Source of the DNA: Caecitellus pseudoparvulus | Taxonomy: Eukaryota > Bigyra: Bicosoecida | Assembly: GCA_965644315.1 (NCBI GenBank) | Contig: CBFFRQ010000055.1 | Location: 186,001-250,000, forward strand | DNA: 64,000 nucleotides | Reading direction: 5' to 3' | Shown here: positions 42,949-51,200 of the stretch, piece by piece | Layout of the letters: the number at the start of each line of letters is the position of its first letter | Numbering within the stretch: the first letter of the stretch is position 1 | Position numbers and translations under genes: made by a program | The notes under the pieces: generated by a model | Databases searched by the model: none | The model's input: the letters and a program-made list of their open reading frames with translations, nothing else | What the model was told of the DNA's origin: nothing

Positions 42949-43703
42949 ATGCATGACTTGACACGAGTGGTCGGGGACCCCATCCCCCGCTGGAACCTCT
43001 GCAGCACGCCTGCTTTTTACGGGGCGGCGGTTGCAGAGCGGCTTCTGACCAAACTCTCCGCAGGCATCAAAATTCCCCGCTTGCACACGTCAGTCGGTGA
43101 GGGTCCCCGCGCATGCGTCCAGCCCGGCATTCAACTCCAGCCATGGATGCAATTGTAGCTCAGCAGCGAGCAGCAGATGCCGCACGCAGTGCGCGGCATG
43201 AGACTGCCGGTGCCTCTGGTGCAGAAGGCAGCGCGGCCACAGCTGCCCGGCGCGGCAGCAGCGTGGGCTGTGATGCTGAGGCAGGGGCCTTCCCTCATGA
43301 CGCGGCAGTGGCCTCCCCGGCCTCCGAAGATGAGGGCCCAGCGTCGTCGCTTGAGGCGCTGGTGCCTGTGGCCCAGCTCACTGCGAGCGCCAGCTGGGCC
43401 CTGAACGGAGCTGCCGAGTTCGGGAGCAGTCTGTTGTCCTCCGACGGCATCCGCAGCATTCAGAGTGCTGCTGCTGCGGGCGTGAAGAGTGCGGGGGAGG
43501 CAGTGTCCTCCGTGGCGGCTTCGGTCTCGTCTGGCCAGGCCATGACGAGCGTTTCAGCTGCGGCCAGCTCGGGGTATGACACTGTTGCCGCGTGGACTGC
43601 TGCGGGGGCAGCCGCCATTTCCTCAGCCATCCAGTCAGATGCTGCAGGGGAAGGCGATAGTGCTCCCCACACCACCCAGAGTGCGGGCTCGGGACTGCCG
43701 TGA
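42949..43703 (+). CDS. Hypothetical Ala/Ser-rich protein
   Basis: Not recognised. The open frame from 43113 to 43703 encodes an Ala/Ser-rich protein with repeated small-residue helices (AAAAGVKSAGEAVSSVAASV, then ISSAIQSDAAG). This looks amphipathic, like membrane-surface or lipid-droplet proteins, but composition alone is weak evidence. An upstream frame from the ATG at 42949 (MHDLTRVVGDPIPRWNL ... FYGAAVAERLLTKLSAGIKI) ends at a GTGAGG donor and can be joined in phase to CCATGGATGC at about 43141 through a 44-base intron, which is short for this genome. If that junction is wrong, translation probably starts at 43113 or 43143. Convergent with ARL1, 167 bases apart. Confidence 0.4.
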
Positions 43704-43870
43704 GCACCGTGCATTCTTGTGGTTGTGCTGCGGCGGCGGTGAAACGCCAGGCGCATTGTGCGCTGCATGCCACGCGGCAGGGCCAGCGATAAGGGGAAAT
43801 CGCGGCGGAGCACGTGATAAAGTATGTCTCAGGGTCTGACCAAGGCAGGTGGTGGAGCCGGCAGCTCTCG

Positions 43871-44723
43871 TCAGGCTGGTGGAGCAGCAGCTGGCTGCGC
43901 CGCTGCCGCGGCCGCCGCAGGCACCGGGTTGGCCGCGCTTTCGCCCGTACCCCCCTTAATGCACTGAACAAGCCTGTGGGGAGAGCGCAGAGCTTGCCTG
44001 TGGGTGGTGGGCTGCGCCATACCTGCGCGCAAAGGGCCGGTCACTCACCAGTCGAAGCCATCAAACAGGCCCTTGCCCTGCGTTGCACAGGTTTCCTGGA
44101 TGTTCCACTGGCGGCTCTTCAGGGAGCTGAGGTCCATGGCCTGCGCGATGCCGGCGGCGTCCAGGGCGCCGGGCTGGTCCTGCTTGTTGGCCATGACCAG
44201 CAAGATGGCATCTTTCAAGTCCTCCTCCTCCAGCATGGCGTGCAGTTCTGCCTGGGCAGTGGACAGCCGGTCGGTGTCGGCGCTGTCCACGACAAAAATC
44301 ACTGCGTCGGTGTTGGGGTAGTAGCACCTCCAGTACGGCCGGATGCTGGTCTGGCCGCCCAGGTCCCACACCTGTGCCAGCGAGCGGCGGAGCGTGTGGG
44401 AGGCTGCTGTGCGCCACGCGGTGGCCAGCGCGCGCGCACCTGAAACTTGATGTTCTTGTACTGCAAGGTCTCCACATTGAACCCGATAGTCGGGACGGTG
44501 GTCACAGGCTCATCCACTTGCAAGCGGACTGCGCGGGGGGGCAGGTTCAGGAGACTTGCCTCCCCGCCCAATTCCGCGAAACGCTGCCAGCTCGCCGGCG
44601 CCCACGGCGACCCTACGCACACAGAATGGTGGTCTTGCCGGCATTGTCCAGGCCCAAAATGAGGATGCGGATTTCCTTGCTGCCGAAGAGCCCATCGAAG
44701 AGCTTGGTGAGGAACATGCCCAT
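43871..44723 (-). CDS. ARL1: ARL1, ADP-ribosylation factor-like small GTPase
   Basis: Golgi/trans-Golgi small GTPase that recruits tethers and golgins. Four exons with introns 44529-44620, 44372-44439 and 43974-44048. All key motifs are present: Gly2 for myristoylation ([17 protein letters not shown]), P-loop GLDNAGKT, switch [19 protein letters not shown], switch [19 protein letters not shown] and guanine-specificity NKQD. The ARL1-type residues before switch I ([10 protein letters not shown]) favour ARL1 over ARF. The P-loop region reads TTILFRLQ where the family has TTILYRLQ. After the last family residues (FDWLVQCIK) the protein continues for about 30 residues of Gly, Ala and Pro ([12 protein letters not shown] then an Ala/Pro run), an extension absent from typical ARL1. 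Everything up to it is standard, so the GTPase should be functional. Confidence 0.92.
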
Positions 44724-45029
44724 GGCTGGCGCTGCAAGGTGTGGGAGGCTTGTTTGGCGCTGCCCTCAGCGGCGGCCAACTGCAGGGAGCAGGGCACCAC
44801 TCCCGCGAAGCCGTGTGGGAGACCCTGAGACAAGGAGTGTGTGTCCTCTGGCCTGATCTACCTGGTTATGGTGCGCGTGTTTTGTGTCGTGTTGCGGTTG
44901 TGTTGGGCGGCCCGTGTGTCTGCCACGTGCAGGCGTGGTAGCCTTGAGTGCCACAAAGACAGGCACCGCCTGCCAAGGAGCACACTGAACATGAAAGCGT
45001 GCAGACATGTATTGGGGGACAGGTGCCCT
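44724..45029. other. Upstream region of ARL1
   Basis: About 306 bases between two minus-strand genes: the ARL1 promoter side and the 3' end of the next gene. No element or gene was recognised. Confidence 0.4.
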
Positions 45030-46210
45030 CTACAGCGCCACATCCCGAGTTGCGTCAGGGGGAAGCAAGCCGATGTGCTGCAACTCAGCTCGAACTGCCG
45101 CGTGCAGGGTCTGCAGAGTTCCTGGCACCAGGGGCACTGCGCTGGGGGGTGCAACACGCACACTGCTTGCACCTCTCGGGGCTGTGTGCATGAAGCGCCT
45201 GGCCAGAAGGCGCTGTGGAGGCGTCGGCAGCGGGAAGGGTGGAGCCACCAAGCGCAAGTTGGCGTTGTCCAGCAGCATGGCCAAGGCAGTCCGCCAGGTT
45301 TGACCCAGTGGGGTGGCAGCAGGAAGGACTTGCCCTAGTGCGGCCGCATCGGCCTGGCGCAGTAGCGCATCTGCTCGGGTCACAATAGACCAGGCATGTT
45401 GAAACGCCGCCACCACGCCATTGCGAGGAACGGCTTGCACCAGCGCCGAGGCGTGCCGAGCCGCATGGCGTGGGCCTTCTTCAGACAGCAGCACTCCTGC
45501 AATGTCTGTGATCAGTTCAGGGGGGTGGTGGGGTGATCTGTGCCAGGCCGCTTGTCGAATGGCGACTTCGTTCACCACCCGCAGAATCTGCACGTAGGCG
45601 TCCCGTGGCAAGCGCTGGCCTGGGCTGAGAGCAATGTACACATCAGTGGCATTCTGCATCGTACCCGATGCCTGCTCCGTCGCGAGTGTGGGCTGCCACG
45701 CGCACTGCCACCCGGGCAACGCAGCACGCGCCTGCTGCAGGTGCACTGACGGCGCCTGCCCGCCCACTGCGCGAAACACCAGCCCTTCCTGGGCAGCCAG
45801 GGAGACGTCCAATTCCTGCAGAGACGCAAGGGTGCTGGTGAGGCCTTCGCCCCCCCCCGCCTCGCCCATTTGCAGCAGGATGTGCAGGCGTGGTCTCCAA
45901 ATCAGCAGTGTCTCTGGCCCCAGCTTCTGCAGGGCGGCATGTTTCGGCTGCACGGGAGGGGGCGGGACAGCGGGTGTGAAACATGAGTTGGAGATGCGAG
46001 TGAGCTGTGCTGCCGCACGTTTGCTGCCAACATCACCTTGTGCAGCGCTGGCGGCGGCAGGGGCTGGCAGCGGCGCAGGGATGACTGGTTCGAGCTGCGA
46101 AGCCACAGTGACGCCCCCACGCAACTGCACACAGCGCAGGTGAGCATGATGGCACTTGAAACCCTCATGGTTTCCCTGGGCCCAAAGGTGTCCCCGCTTT
46201 GGGCGCGCAT
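45030..46210 (-). CDS. Membrane-anchored protein of unknown function
   Basis: Not recognised. Two exons join in phase 0 (intron 45948-46036): exon 1 from the ATG at 46210 contains a hydrophobic stretch (SSAIMLTCAVCSCVGASLWL) that would act as a signal anchor, followed by a Pro-rich spacer. Exon 2 encodes a mostly alpha/beta lumenal-type region (LLIWRPRLHILLQMGEAGG; ATDVYIALSPGQRLPRDAYV; FQHAWSIVTRADALLRQADA). The single N-terminal anchor and size (about 360 residues) would suit an endomembrane lumenal protein. I considered the GPI-transamidase subunit PIG-S because of the N-terminal layout, but the typical C-terminal membrane block is missing, so no assignment is made. Confidence 0.45.
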
Positions 46211-46603
46211 GCAAACTGTGCCAGGCGCTGTTTTGCTCTGAGCTTGGGTGACGTCACATGTGCCGAGGCTTTTGAGCTCCCAGTGGCGCAGGAGGTGTCT
46301 GACGGAAGAGGATGTAAGGGTCGATTCTGTGTTGTGTTTTAGTGGGAAAACCTGCTTGAAACCAGGCGTGGCTTGGGTTTTGCAGGTGGCGGCATATTGG
46401 AAAGGAGGGGTGGCGTGCTTGCGGAATTCGATGCGGAAATGGGGCTCTGCAAACTGCATAGCTGGGGCAAAAAGCACTGAAATGAGGAACCTTCATGCCA
46501 CAGCACTGACAGCACGTGTCAAAAATCAGATGGCGCGGCTCGTGTGATTGCCCTTGCGTTCACAGAGAGGTGCTTGCGCAGGGTCGTGCTGCACAGCGAC
46601 AGC
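46211..46603. other. Divergent promoter region
   Basis: About 390 bases between the unknown membrane protein gene and the GhrA-like gene. A one-mismatch copy of the recurrent element (GCGGAAATGG) lies at 46433-46442, about 160 bases upstream of the GhrA-like ATG. Confidence 0.4.
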
Positions 46604-47623
46604 ATGGCTGCTCAAGGCGCCCAGCGCGTGGCAGTGCTCAGCAAGATAGCTAAGCTGCTCCCAGCACTGGAAGCAGAAGCCAAGGCTGCTGGTGTTCCCC
46701 TGACTTTCCTCCAGCTGCCCCACGACTGTGCAGATGCAGGGGCGTGGCCGGCCGACGCTGGCTCCTGCACGATGCTGGTGGCCGACCCCCCCCTCCTCCC
46801 AGCCGCCGTGCCGCTGCTGCCTGCGCTGCAGTGGGTCCAGTCCACCTTCGCAGGGGTGGATGGATACTTCAAAGCTCTGCCTGCGGGCGCAGCTGCCGAG
46901 GGCGCCCCTGCCCCGCCCACCTTCACCTTCACGCGCCTCACGGGCGGCTTCGGCCCTCAAATGGCCGAGTACGTGCTGGGGCACACCCTGGCCCTGACAC
47001 GGCAGCACACGGCCACTCGCCAAGCCCAGGCACAGTGCAAGTGGGACTCTGCATCCCTTGCAGTGTTCCCCGAGCTGTCTTCGCTCACGCTGGGCGTGTT
47101 GGGGGCCGGCACGATTGGCCGTGAAGTGCTGCGTGCGGCGCAAGCTGGATTCCGCATGCACACCGCTGCCTGGGTGCGCCAGCACAAGGCCGACTTGCCA
47201 GAGGCGGAGGAGCAGTTCACAGACTTGGCAGAGTTCCTGTCGCGCTGCGACGTGGTGGTGAACCTCCTGCCCTCGACGCCAGACACCGTTGGCGTGTTGG
47301 ACGGCGCCTGGCCTGACGTGCAGGGGCGGCCTGGCCCGCTCTTCATCAACGCCGGGCGGGGCGACGTCATGGCCGAGGCCCAGCTGGAGGCTGCATTGGA
47401 TTCCGGCCGCATCCGGCACGCCGTGCTGGACGTCTTCCCCGTGGAGCCGCTGCCGGCCGCCTCCCCCCTCTGGCGTCGTGGCGACGTGACCATCACCCCC
47501 CACGTCGCCGCCGTCAGCTTCCCCTCCACTGTGGCACAGGCCTTCACGAGGAACTACGTGGCCCAGCGAGACCAGGGCCTGCAATCCCTGCCAGGGCAGG
47601 TGGACTGGGCCAAGCGCTACTGA
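46604..47623 (+). CDS. GhrA-like D-2-hydroxyacid dehydrogenase (glyoxylate/hydroxypyruvate reductase)
   Basis: NAD(P)H-dependent 2-hydroxyacid dehydrogenase of the GhrA type, reducing glyoxylate or hydroxypyruvate; in an alga this would fit photorespiration. Single exon, 339 residues. The nucleotide-binding motif GVLGAGTIGREVLRAA is clear. Active-site positions are visible: Arg in the INAGRGDVMAEAQL segment, Glu in DVFPVEPLPAASPLW and the catalytic His in TITPHVAAVSFPST. The end pattern PLPAASPLWRRGDVTITPHV is characteristic of GhrA rather than of GyaR or PGDH. The ATG at 46604 (MAAQGAQRVAV) was preferred to the upstream GTG because it precedes the first beta strand. The gene is convergent with the DMAC1-like gene, with 7 bases between stops. 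Confidence 0.85.
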   Translation: MAAQGAQRVAVLSKIAKLLPALEAEAKAAGVPLTFLQLPHDCADAGAWPADAGSCTMLVADPPLLPAAVPLLPALQWVQSTFAGVDGYFKALPAGAAAEGAPAPPTFTFTRLTGGFGPQMAEYVLGHTLALTRQHTATRQAQAQCKWDSASLAVFPELSSLTLGVLGAGTIGREVLRAAQAGFRMHTAAWVRQHKADLPEAEEQFTDLAEFLSRCDVVVNLLPSTPDTVGVLDGAWPDVQGRPGPLFINAGRGDVMAEAQLEAALDSGRIRHAVLDVFPVEPLPAASPLWRRGDVTITPHVAAVSFPSTVAQAFTRNYVAQRDQGLQSLPGQVDWAKRY

Positions 47624-47630
47624 GCCTGCC

Positions 47631-48008
47631 TCACTGGCCGGGGGAGTGGTCTGTCGTGGCTCGCATTACTGCCAGCACGGCGAAGCCAGTGCCCATCGTG
47701 CTCAGGGCGATGCGGTGCGCGAAGTGACTCTTGGGCACCTTGGTGCTGTGCCAGAACAAATACCCTGCCGCCCCGCCCATGGCCAGCGTGCCGCTGACTC
47801 GGCAGGCAATGCAATCCCCTTCGCCACCCACGCCAGGCACGCCTTGCCCTGCTGCAGCTGCTGCTGCTGGGTCTGTGATCCGGGACAAGGCCGTGCGGAA
47901 GTACCCCGCTGGAAGCCCGCCAATGCCACTGCCTGAGCGTGGCGCAGCGTCGGCAGGCTGGTCCTCCCCCACCCTGCCTTCGTGAGGGTGATTGCCTTGC
48001 CCGGACAT
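47631..48008 (-). CDS. DMAC1-like small membrane protein (DUF4536)
   Basis: Small protein of 125 residues whose C-terminal half carries the pattern of DMAC1/TMEM261 (DUF4536), a mitochondrial inner-membrane factor for complex I distal-arm assembly. The visible motif is GDCIACRVSGTLAMGGAAGY, where a Cys-x2-Cys pair is followed by a Gly-rich membrane helix, then a second hydrophobic stretch (IALSTMGTGFAVLAVM). The N-terminal half is disordered and Gln/Ala-rich. The ATG at 48006-48008 is preceded by an exact GCGGAAATTG element only five bases away, so the element would lie in the 5' untranslated leader. Assignment rests on a short motif. Confidence 0.55.
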   Translation of the reverse strand: MSGQGNHPHEGRVGEDQPADAAPRSGSGIGGLPAGYFRTALSRITDPAAAAAAGQGVPGVGGEGDCIACRVSGTLAMGGAAGYLFWHSTKVPKSHFAHRIALSTMGTGFAVLAVMRATTDHSPGQ

Positions 48009-48013
48009 GCTGG

Positions 48014-48023
48014 CAATTTCCGC
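48014..48023 (-). promoter_or_regulatory. GCGGAAATTG element, copy 8
   Basis: Exact match five bases upstream of the DMAC1-like ATG in the same direction, and about 150 bases from the divergent AnmK start. Confidence 0.55.
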
Positions 48024-48171
48024 ACCTCACCGCAGTGCAGCAGAGCGCTCAAAACCCTCCTGAGCCCACCCCACGAGCAGCGTTCTCGTGAACCTGGTGG
48101 TGTGTGCCACGAAATTCACAGGGTGCTTGTGGAGTCGCGTGTTTTCTCCCCAGCGGCGGTCTGCACCTCCC

Positions 48172-49467
48172 ATGGCATCGGCCGCCGGAACTTGGCCCCG
48201 CCGCGTGGCTGGCCTCATGTCCGGCACGTCCATGGACGGCGTCGACGTGGCGGTGCTGGACACAGACGGCGAACAGCACGTCGCTCTCGTCGCCCACGCC
48301 ACGGTGCCGTACTCCGCCGCGCAGCGACGCCGCATCCGCGCCCAGCTGGGCCAGCGCCAGCGCACTGCACCAGTGCTGGCGCTAGAGAAAGAGGTGACGG
48401 CGCTGCATGCGCAGGCCCTGCGCACCGTGTGTGCCGACGCAGACATCGTACTGTCCTCCCTGCACTGCGTGGGTTTCCACGGACAGACCCTGTCGCACGC
48501 GCCGCAGGAGGGGCACACGCTGCAAATCGGCGACGGCGCAGCGCTGGCGGCAGACCTCGGCCTGGTGGTGGTGAATGACTTCCGCACGGCAGATGTGCAG
48601 GAGGGGGGGCAGGGCGCCCCCCTCGTGCCCCTCTACCACGCGGCGCTGGCGAGGCAGCTCATGGACGAGTGTGCTGCAGCGGACAAGGCGCCGGCCAAGG
48701 CAGGTGACGTGTCACAAGGCTTGGCAGTGGTGAATGTGGGGGGCGTGTCCAACATCACGTACATCCCCCCCCCCCAGGAGGGCTGCCCGGCACCCCTGCT
48801 GGCCTTTGACTGCGGCCCAGGCGGGGCGTACATCGATGACTACATGCTCACGACCTGTGATCGCGCGTTCGACGCCGGTGGCGCCTTGGCGGCCGCCGGC
48901 GCGCCCCACCTCCCCCCCCACGCAGTGGACGCCTTCATGCAGCAGGAGTTCTTCGCTGCGCCCCCGCCCAAGAGCCTGGACCGGCACTCCTGCGATGGGC
49001 CCACGGCGGCGCTCCTGCAGGCAATTGCCGCGCACATGTCTGAGCATGCCGAGCAGGCGCGCCACGCAGCAGCCGTGGCGGCCCTGACAGAGGCCAGCGC
49101 AGCGGCCATCGCGGCAGCTGCACAGCACCTGCCCACAGTGCCGCGTGTGTGGCTGGTCACGGGGGGTGGCCGGCACAATGCCACGCTGCTGGCACGAGTG
49201 GCCGCACGCCTGCCGGAGGGCACTGCCGTCGCCCCAGTGGACACGGTAGGGTGGGATGGTGACGCTATGGAAGCTGCAGCCTTTGGTTTCCTGGCAGTGC
49301 GCAGCCTGCGGGGCCTGCACCTGACTGAGCCAGGCACCACTGGCTGTCGCAAGGCTTGTACAGGGGGGGTCACCCACTTGCCACCAGAGGCGCCGACGCC
49401 TGCACCTGCAAAAGAACGGAGTGGGGGTGACGGCATCACCCCAAGTGGGTCAGGAGGGAGTGGGTGA
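48172..49467 (+). CDS. anmK: Anhydro-N-acetylmuramic acid kinase (AnmK)
   Basis: ASKHA-fold kinase that in bacteria opens and phosphorylates 1,6-anhydro-MurNAc during peptidoglycan recycling. Single exon of 431 residues from the ATG at 48172; bacterial AnmK has about 370. The family motifs are all present: VAGLMSGTSMDGVDVAVL (phosphate loop), HCVGFHGQTLSH, LGLVVVNDFRTADVQEGGQG with the conserved RxxD, GQGAPLVPLYH, VVNVGGVSNITYI, LAFDCGPGGAYIDDYM and WLVTGGGRHNATLL, ending in GDAMEAAAFGFLAVR. The catalytic Asp in NDFRTADV appears conserved. The last 50 residues are low-complexity and outside the domain. Flanking spliced genes and similar composition argue against contamination. Eukaryotic members are known in some algae, so the role may be plastid envelope sugar salvage or feeding on bacteria; this is inference. 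Confidence 0.9.
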   Translation: MASAAGTWPRRVAGLMSGTSMDGVDVAVLDTDGEQHVALVAHATVPYSAAQRRRIRAQLGQRQRTAPVLALEKEVTALHAQALRTVCADADIVLSSLHCVGFHGQTLSHAPQEGHTLQIGDGAALAADLGLVVVNDFRTADVQEGGQGAPLVPLYHAALARQLMDECAAADKAPAKAGDVSQGLAVVNVGGVSNITYIPPPQEGCPAPLLAFDCGPGGAYIDDYMLTTCDRAFDAGGALAAAGAPHLPPHAVDAFMQQEFFAAPPPKSLDRHSCDGPTAALLQAIAAHMSEHAEQARHAAAVAALTEASAAAIAAAAQHLPTVPRVWLVTGGGRHNATLLARVAARLPEGTAVAPVDTVGWDGDAMEAAAFGFLAVRSLRGLHLTEPGTTGCRKACTGGVTHLPPEAPTPAPAKERSGGDGITPSGSGGSG

Positions 49468-49509
49468 GGCGCGGGGGCAAGCCTTTGTGGGGCCTCAAAT
49501 TCGGCAGGT

Positions 49510-51099
49510 ATGGCATGGCTCGCAGCAGCAATTACCGCACTGTCCCTGCCGTGGCTGGCCTCCCTGCTGCTGGCTCTGCAGTGGCCTGGGGACAACACCT
49601 GCCCCATGACGTACTCTCAACCAGGTTTCAGCAGAGTGTGGATGAATGGCAGCGTCGGTGTGGACTCCGCTGTGTGGCCCACTGGCGCCGTGCAGCGGCA
49701 GCTGAGACACCGCTGGGCGCTGCTGCGGTACAGCTGCCCTCGCCAGGCTGTTTCTCAGCCTGCTCGCACTACGCCTGTCCTGTGCATGGTGGGGCACATG
49801 GGGCACTTCGGCCAGTGCCGCTCTCTGGCCCAGCTCGCCTGCAGCCGCGCCACCTTGGTGGTGTACATTCTGGCGCACCCCCCCCTGCCGTTGGCAGCAG
49901 CCCCCCCCCTGCTCGCCGCCCAGGCCCAGGCTGGCCAGGCCGCTGTGCGGGCAGTGCAGGCCCTGCACGCCACTGAGCAGGGTGCGCTGGCGCCGCCTGT
50001 GGTGCTGGTAGGCCACAGCATGGGTGGTGTCGCCGCGGCCATGGTGGCGGGCGAGGTGGGCCCACACGTGCGGGGCGTGGTGGCCCTGGCCGCACCCCTG
50101 TCCGCACCCCCCCTCCTGCCGTCCCTGCGGGGCCTGCTGCTGTACGGACAGCTGCAGCGCAGGTTGGGGCGGGGCGGCGACCCCCCCCTCCTGCAGGTGC
50201 AGGGGGGGGCATGGGACTGGCACGTGCCTTGGGGGGGGCTCACCGAGGCTGCACCCCCCCCCTCCTCGTCGCCTCGGGGTCCACCCGCAGTGACGTGGTG
50301 GGCCCCCCACCTGCCCCACCCAGACGGCACCTGCACGCCGACAGACCACCTGAGCGTCATGTGGTGCAGGCCGATCTTACATCGCGTGTTGGAAGTGGTG
50401 CAGAGCGGCAGCGCTGCAGGTGCCTGGCACCACAGCGCCACCTCCGCCGCCGCCCAGCGCCTGCCGCCCATGCCAGACCCCCGGCGCCAGCGCCAGCTGT
50501 CGGCTGAGCGAGCTGCCTTTGCTCGTGTGTGGAGCTGGGCGGGGGCGGTGGTGGGCGGGCTGGCGGCGCCGTGGCACATGCGCAGCGGCGCGAACTGCAC
50601 ATCGCCACAGGTCTCCTGGTGGGGCACGCTGGGCGCAGCGGGGGCTACGAGTGCACTGCCGCTGGTGCATTGCATCTGGGCGGCTGGCGTGCTGTGGGGT
50701 CTGCGTGACCCACGCCTGGCGGCGGCAAGCCTGGCCCTCGCTGGGCCAGCTGCTGCGCTTGCATGGAGCAACCATGCCCCAGAACCCCTTGCACTCATGG
50801 CTGCAGGGTGGGCGGCAGGAAGTGCTGCCACGTGGGCAGTGCAGTCAGCAAGCGTGGGAGGCGCAGTTTGGATGGCCGTCGTGTACTGCTGTGCACCTGG
50901 CGTTTCGCCGCTGGCAACGCTCGCGATCGTCTGGACGATGGTAGTCTTCTCGGCGTGCTTGCACGCCGCCTCGCTTGTGATGCCAGAGATACATGCGCCG
51001 CGCTTGCGGCTGGGGGTCGCTGCACTGCTGCTCTGTGCCCCGACAGCACTGGAGCAGGCTCTGCTCGTAGCCTACCCAGCACCGGAGGGTTGGTGGTAG
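49510..51099 (+). CDS. PGAP1-like GPI inositol-deacylase
   Basis: ER lipase of the PGAP1/Bst1 family that removes the acyl chain from inositol of GPI anchors. Single exon, 529 residues. An N-terminal membrane helix (AITALSLPWLASLLLALQW) is followed by the family start NTCPMTYSQPGF, then TPVLCMVGHMGHFGQCRSLA (the oxyanion-region block that reads PVLFIPGNAGSYKQVRS in the family), and the nucleophile elbow VVLVGHSMGGVAAAMVAGEV with Ser in GHSMG. A probable catalytic His lies in TDHLSVMW. Several C-terminal hydrophobic segments (for example ASLALAGPAAALAW) would be further helices. It is shorter than human PGAP1 (922 residues), so the multi-helix tail is reduced. The ATG at 49510 is the first in frame, 42 bases after the AnmK stop. 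Confidence 0.8.
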   Translation: MAWLAAAITALSLPWLASLLLALQWPGDNTCPMTYSQPGFSRVWMNGSVGVDSAVWPTGAVQRQLRHRWALLRYSCPRQAVSQPARTTPVLCMVGHMGHFGQCRSLAQLACSRATLVVYILAHPPLPLAAAPPLLAAQAQAGQAAVRAVQALHATEQGALAPPVVLVGHSMGGVAAAMVAGEVGPHVRGVVALAAPLSAPPLLPSLRGLLLYGQLQRRLGRGGDPPLLQVQGGAWDWHVPWGGLTEAAPPPSSSPRGPPAVTWWAPHLPHPDGTCTPTDHLSVMWCRPILHRVLEVVQSGSAAGAWHHSATSAAAQRLPPMPDPRRQRQLSAERAAFARVWSWAGAVVGGLAAPWHMRSGANCTSPQVSWWGTLGAAGATSALPLVHCIWAAGVLWGLRDPRLAAASLALAGPAAALAWSNHAPEPLALMAAGWAAGSAATWAVQSASVGGAVWMAVVYCCAPGVSPLATLAIVWTMVVFSACLHAASLVMPEIHAPRLRLGVAALLLCAPTALEQALLVAYPAPEGWW

Positions 51100-51200
51100 G
51101 GCCAGTGCGCGTCAATTTTCAATCCCACCCACCAACCAGCATCGGCTCACAGAGCAACGCAGGTCCTTGGTTGCTCATCCCACGCCTTGGTGCATCACAC

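Noticed and set aside
45030-46210. Assignment as GPI-transamidase subunit PIG-S
   Set aside because: Only the N-terminal anchor layout fits; the conserved C-terminal membrane and YFPDEH-type block is absent.
48172-49467. AnmK as bacterial contamination
   Set aside because: It sits without a break between eukaryotic genes, shares their composition, and its divergent neighbour carries the recurrent 5' element.
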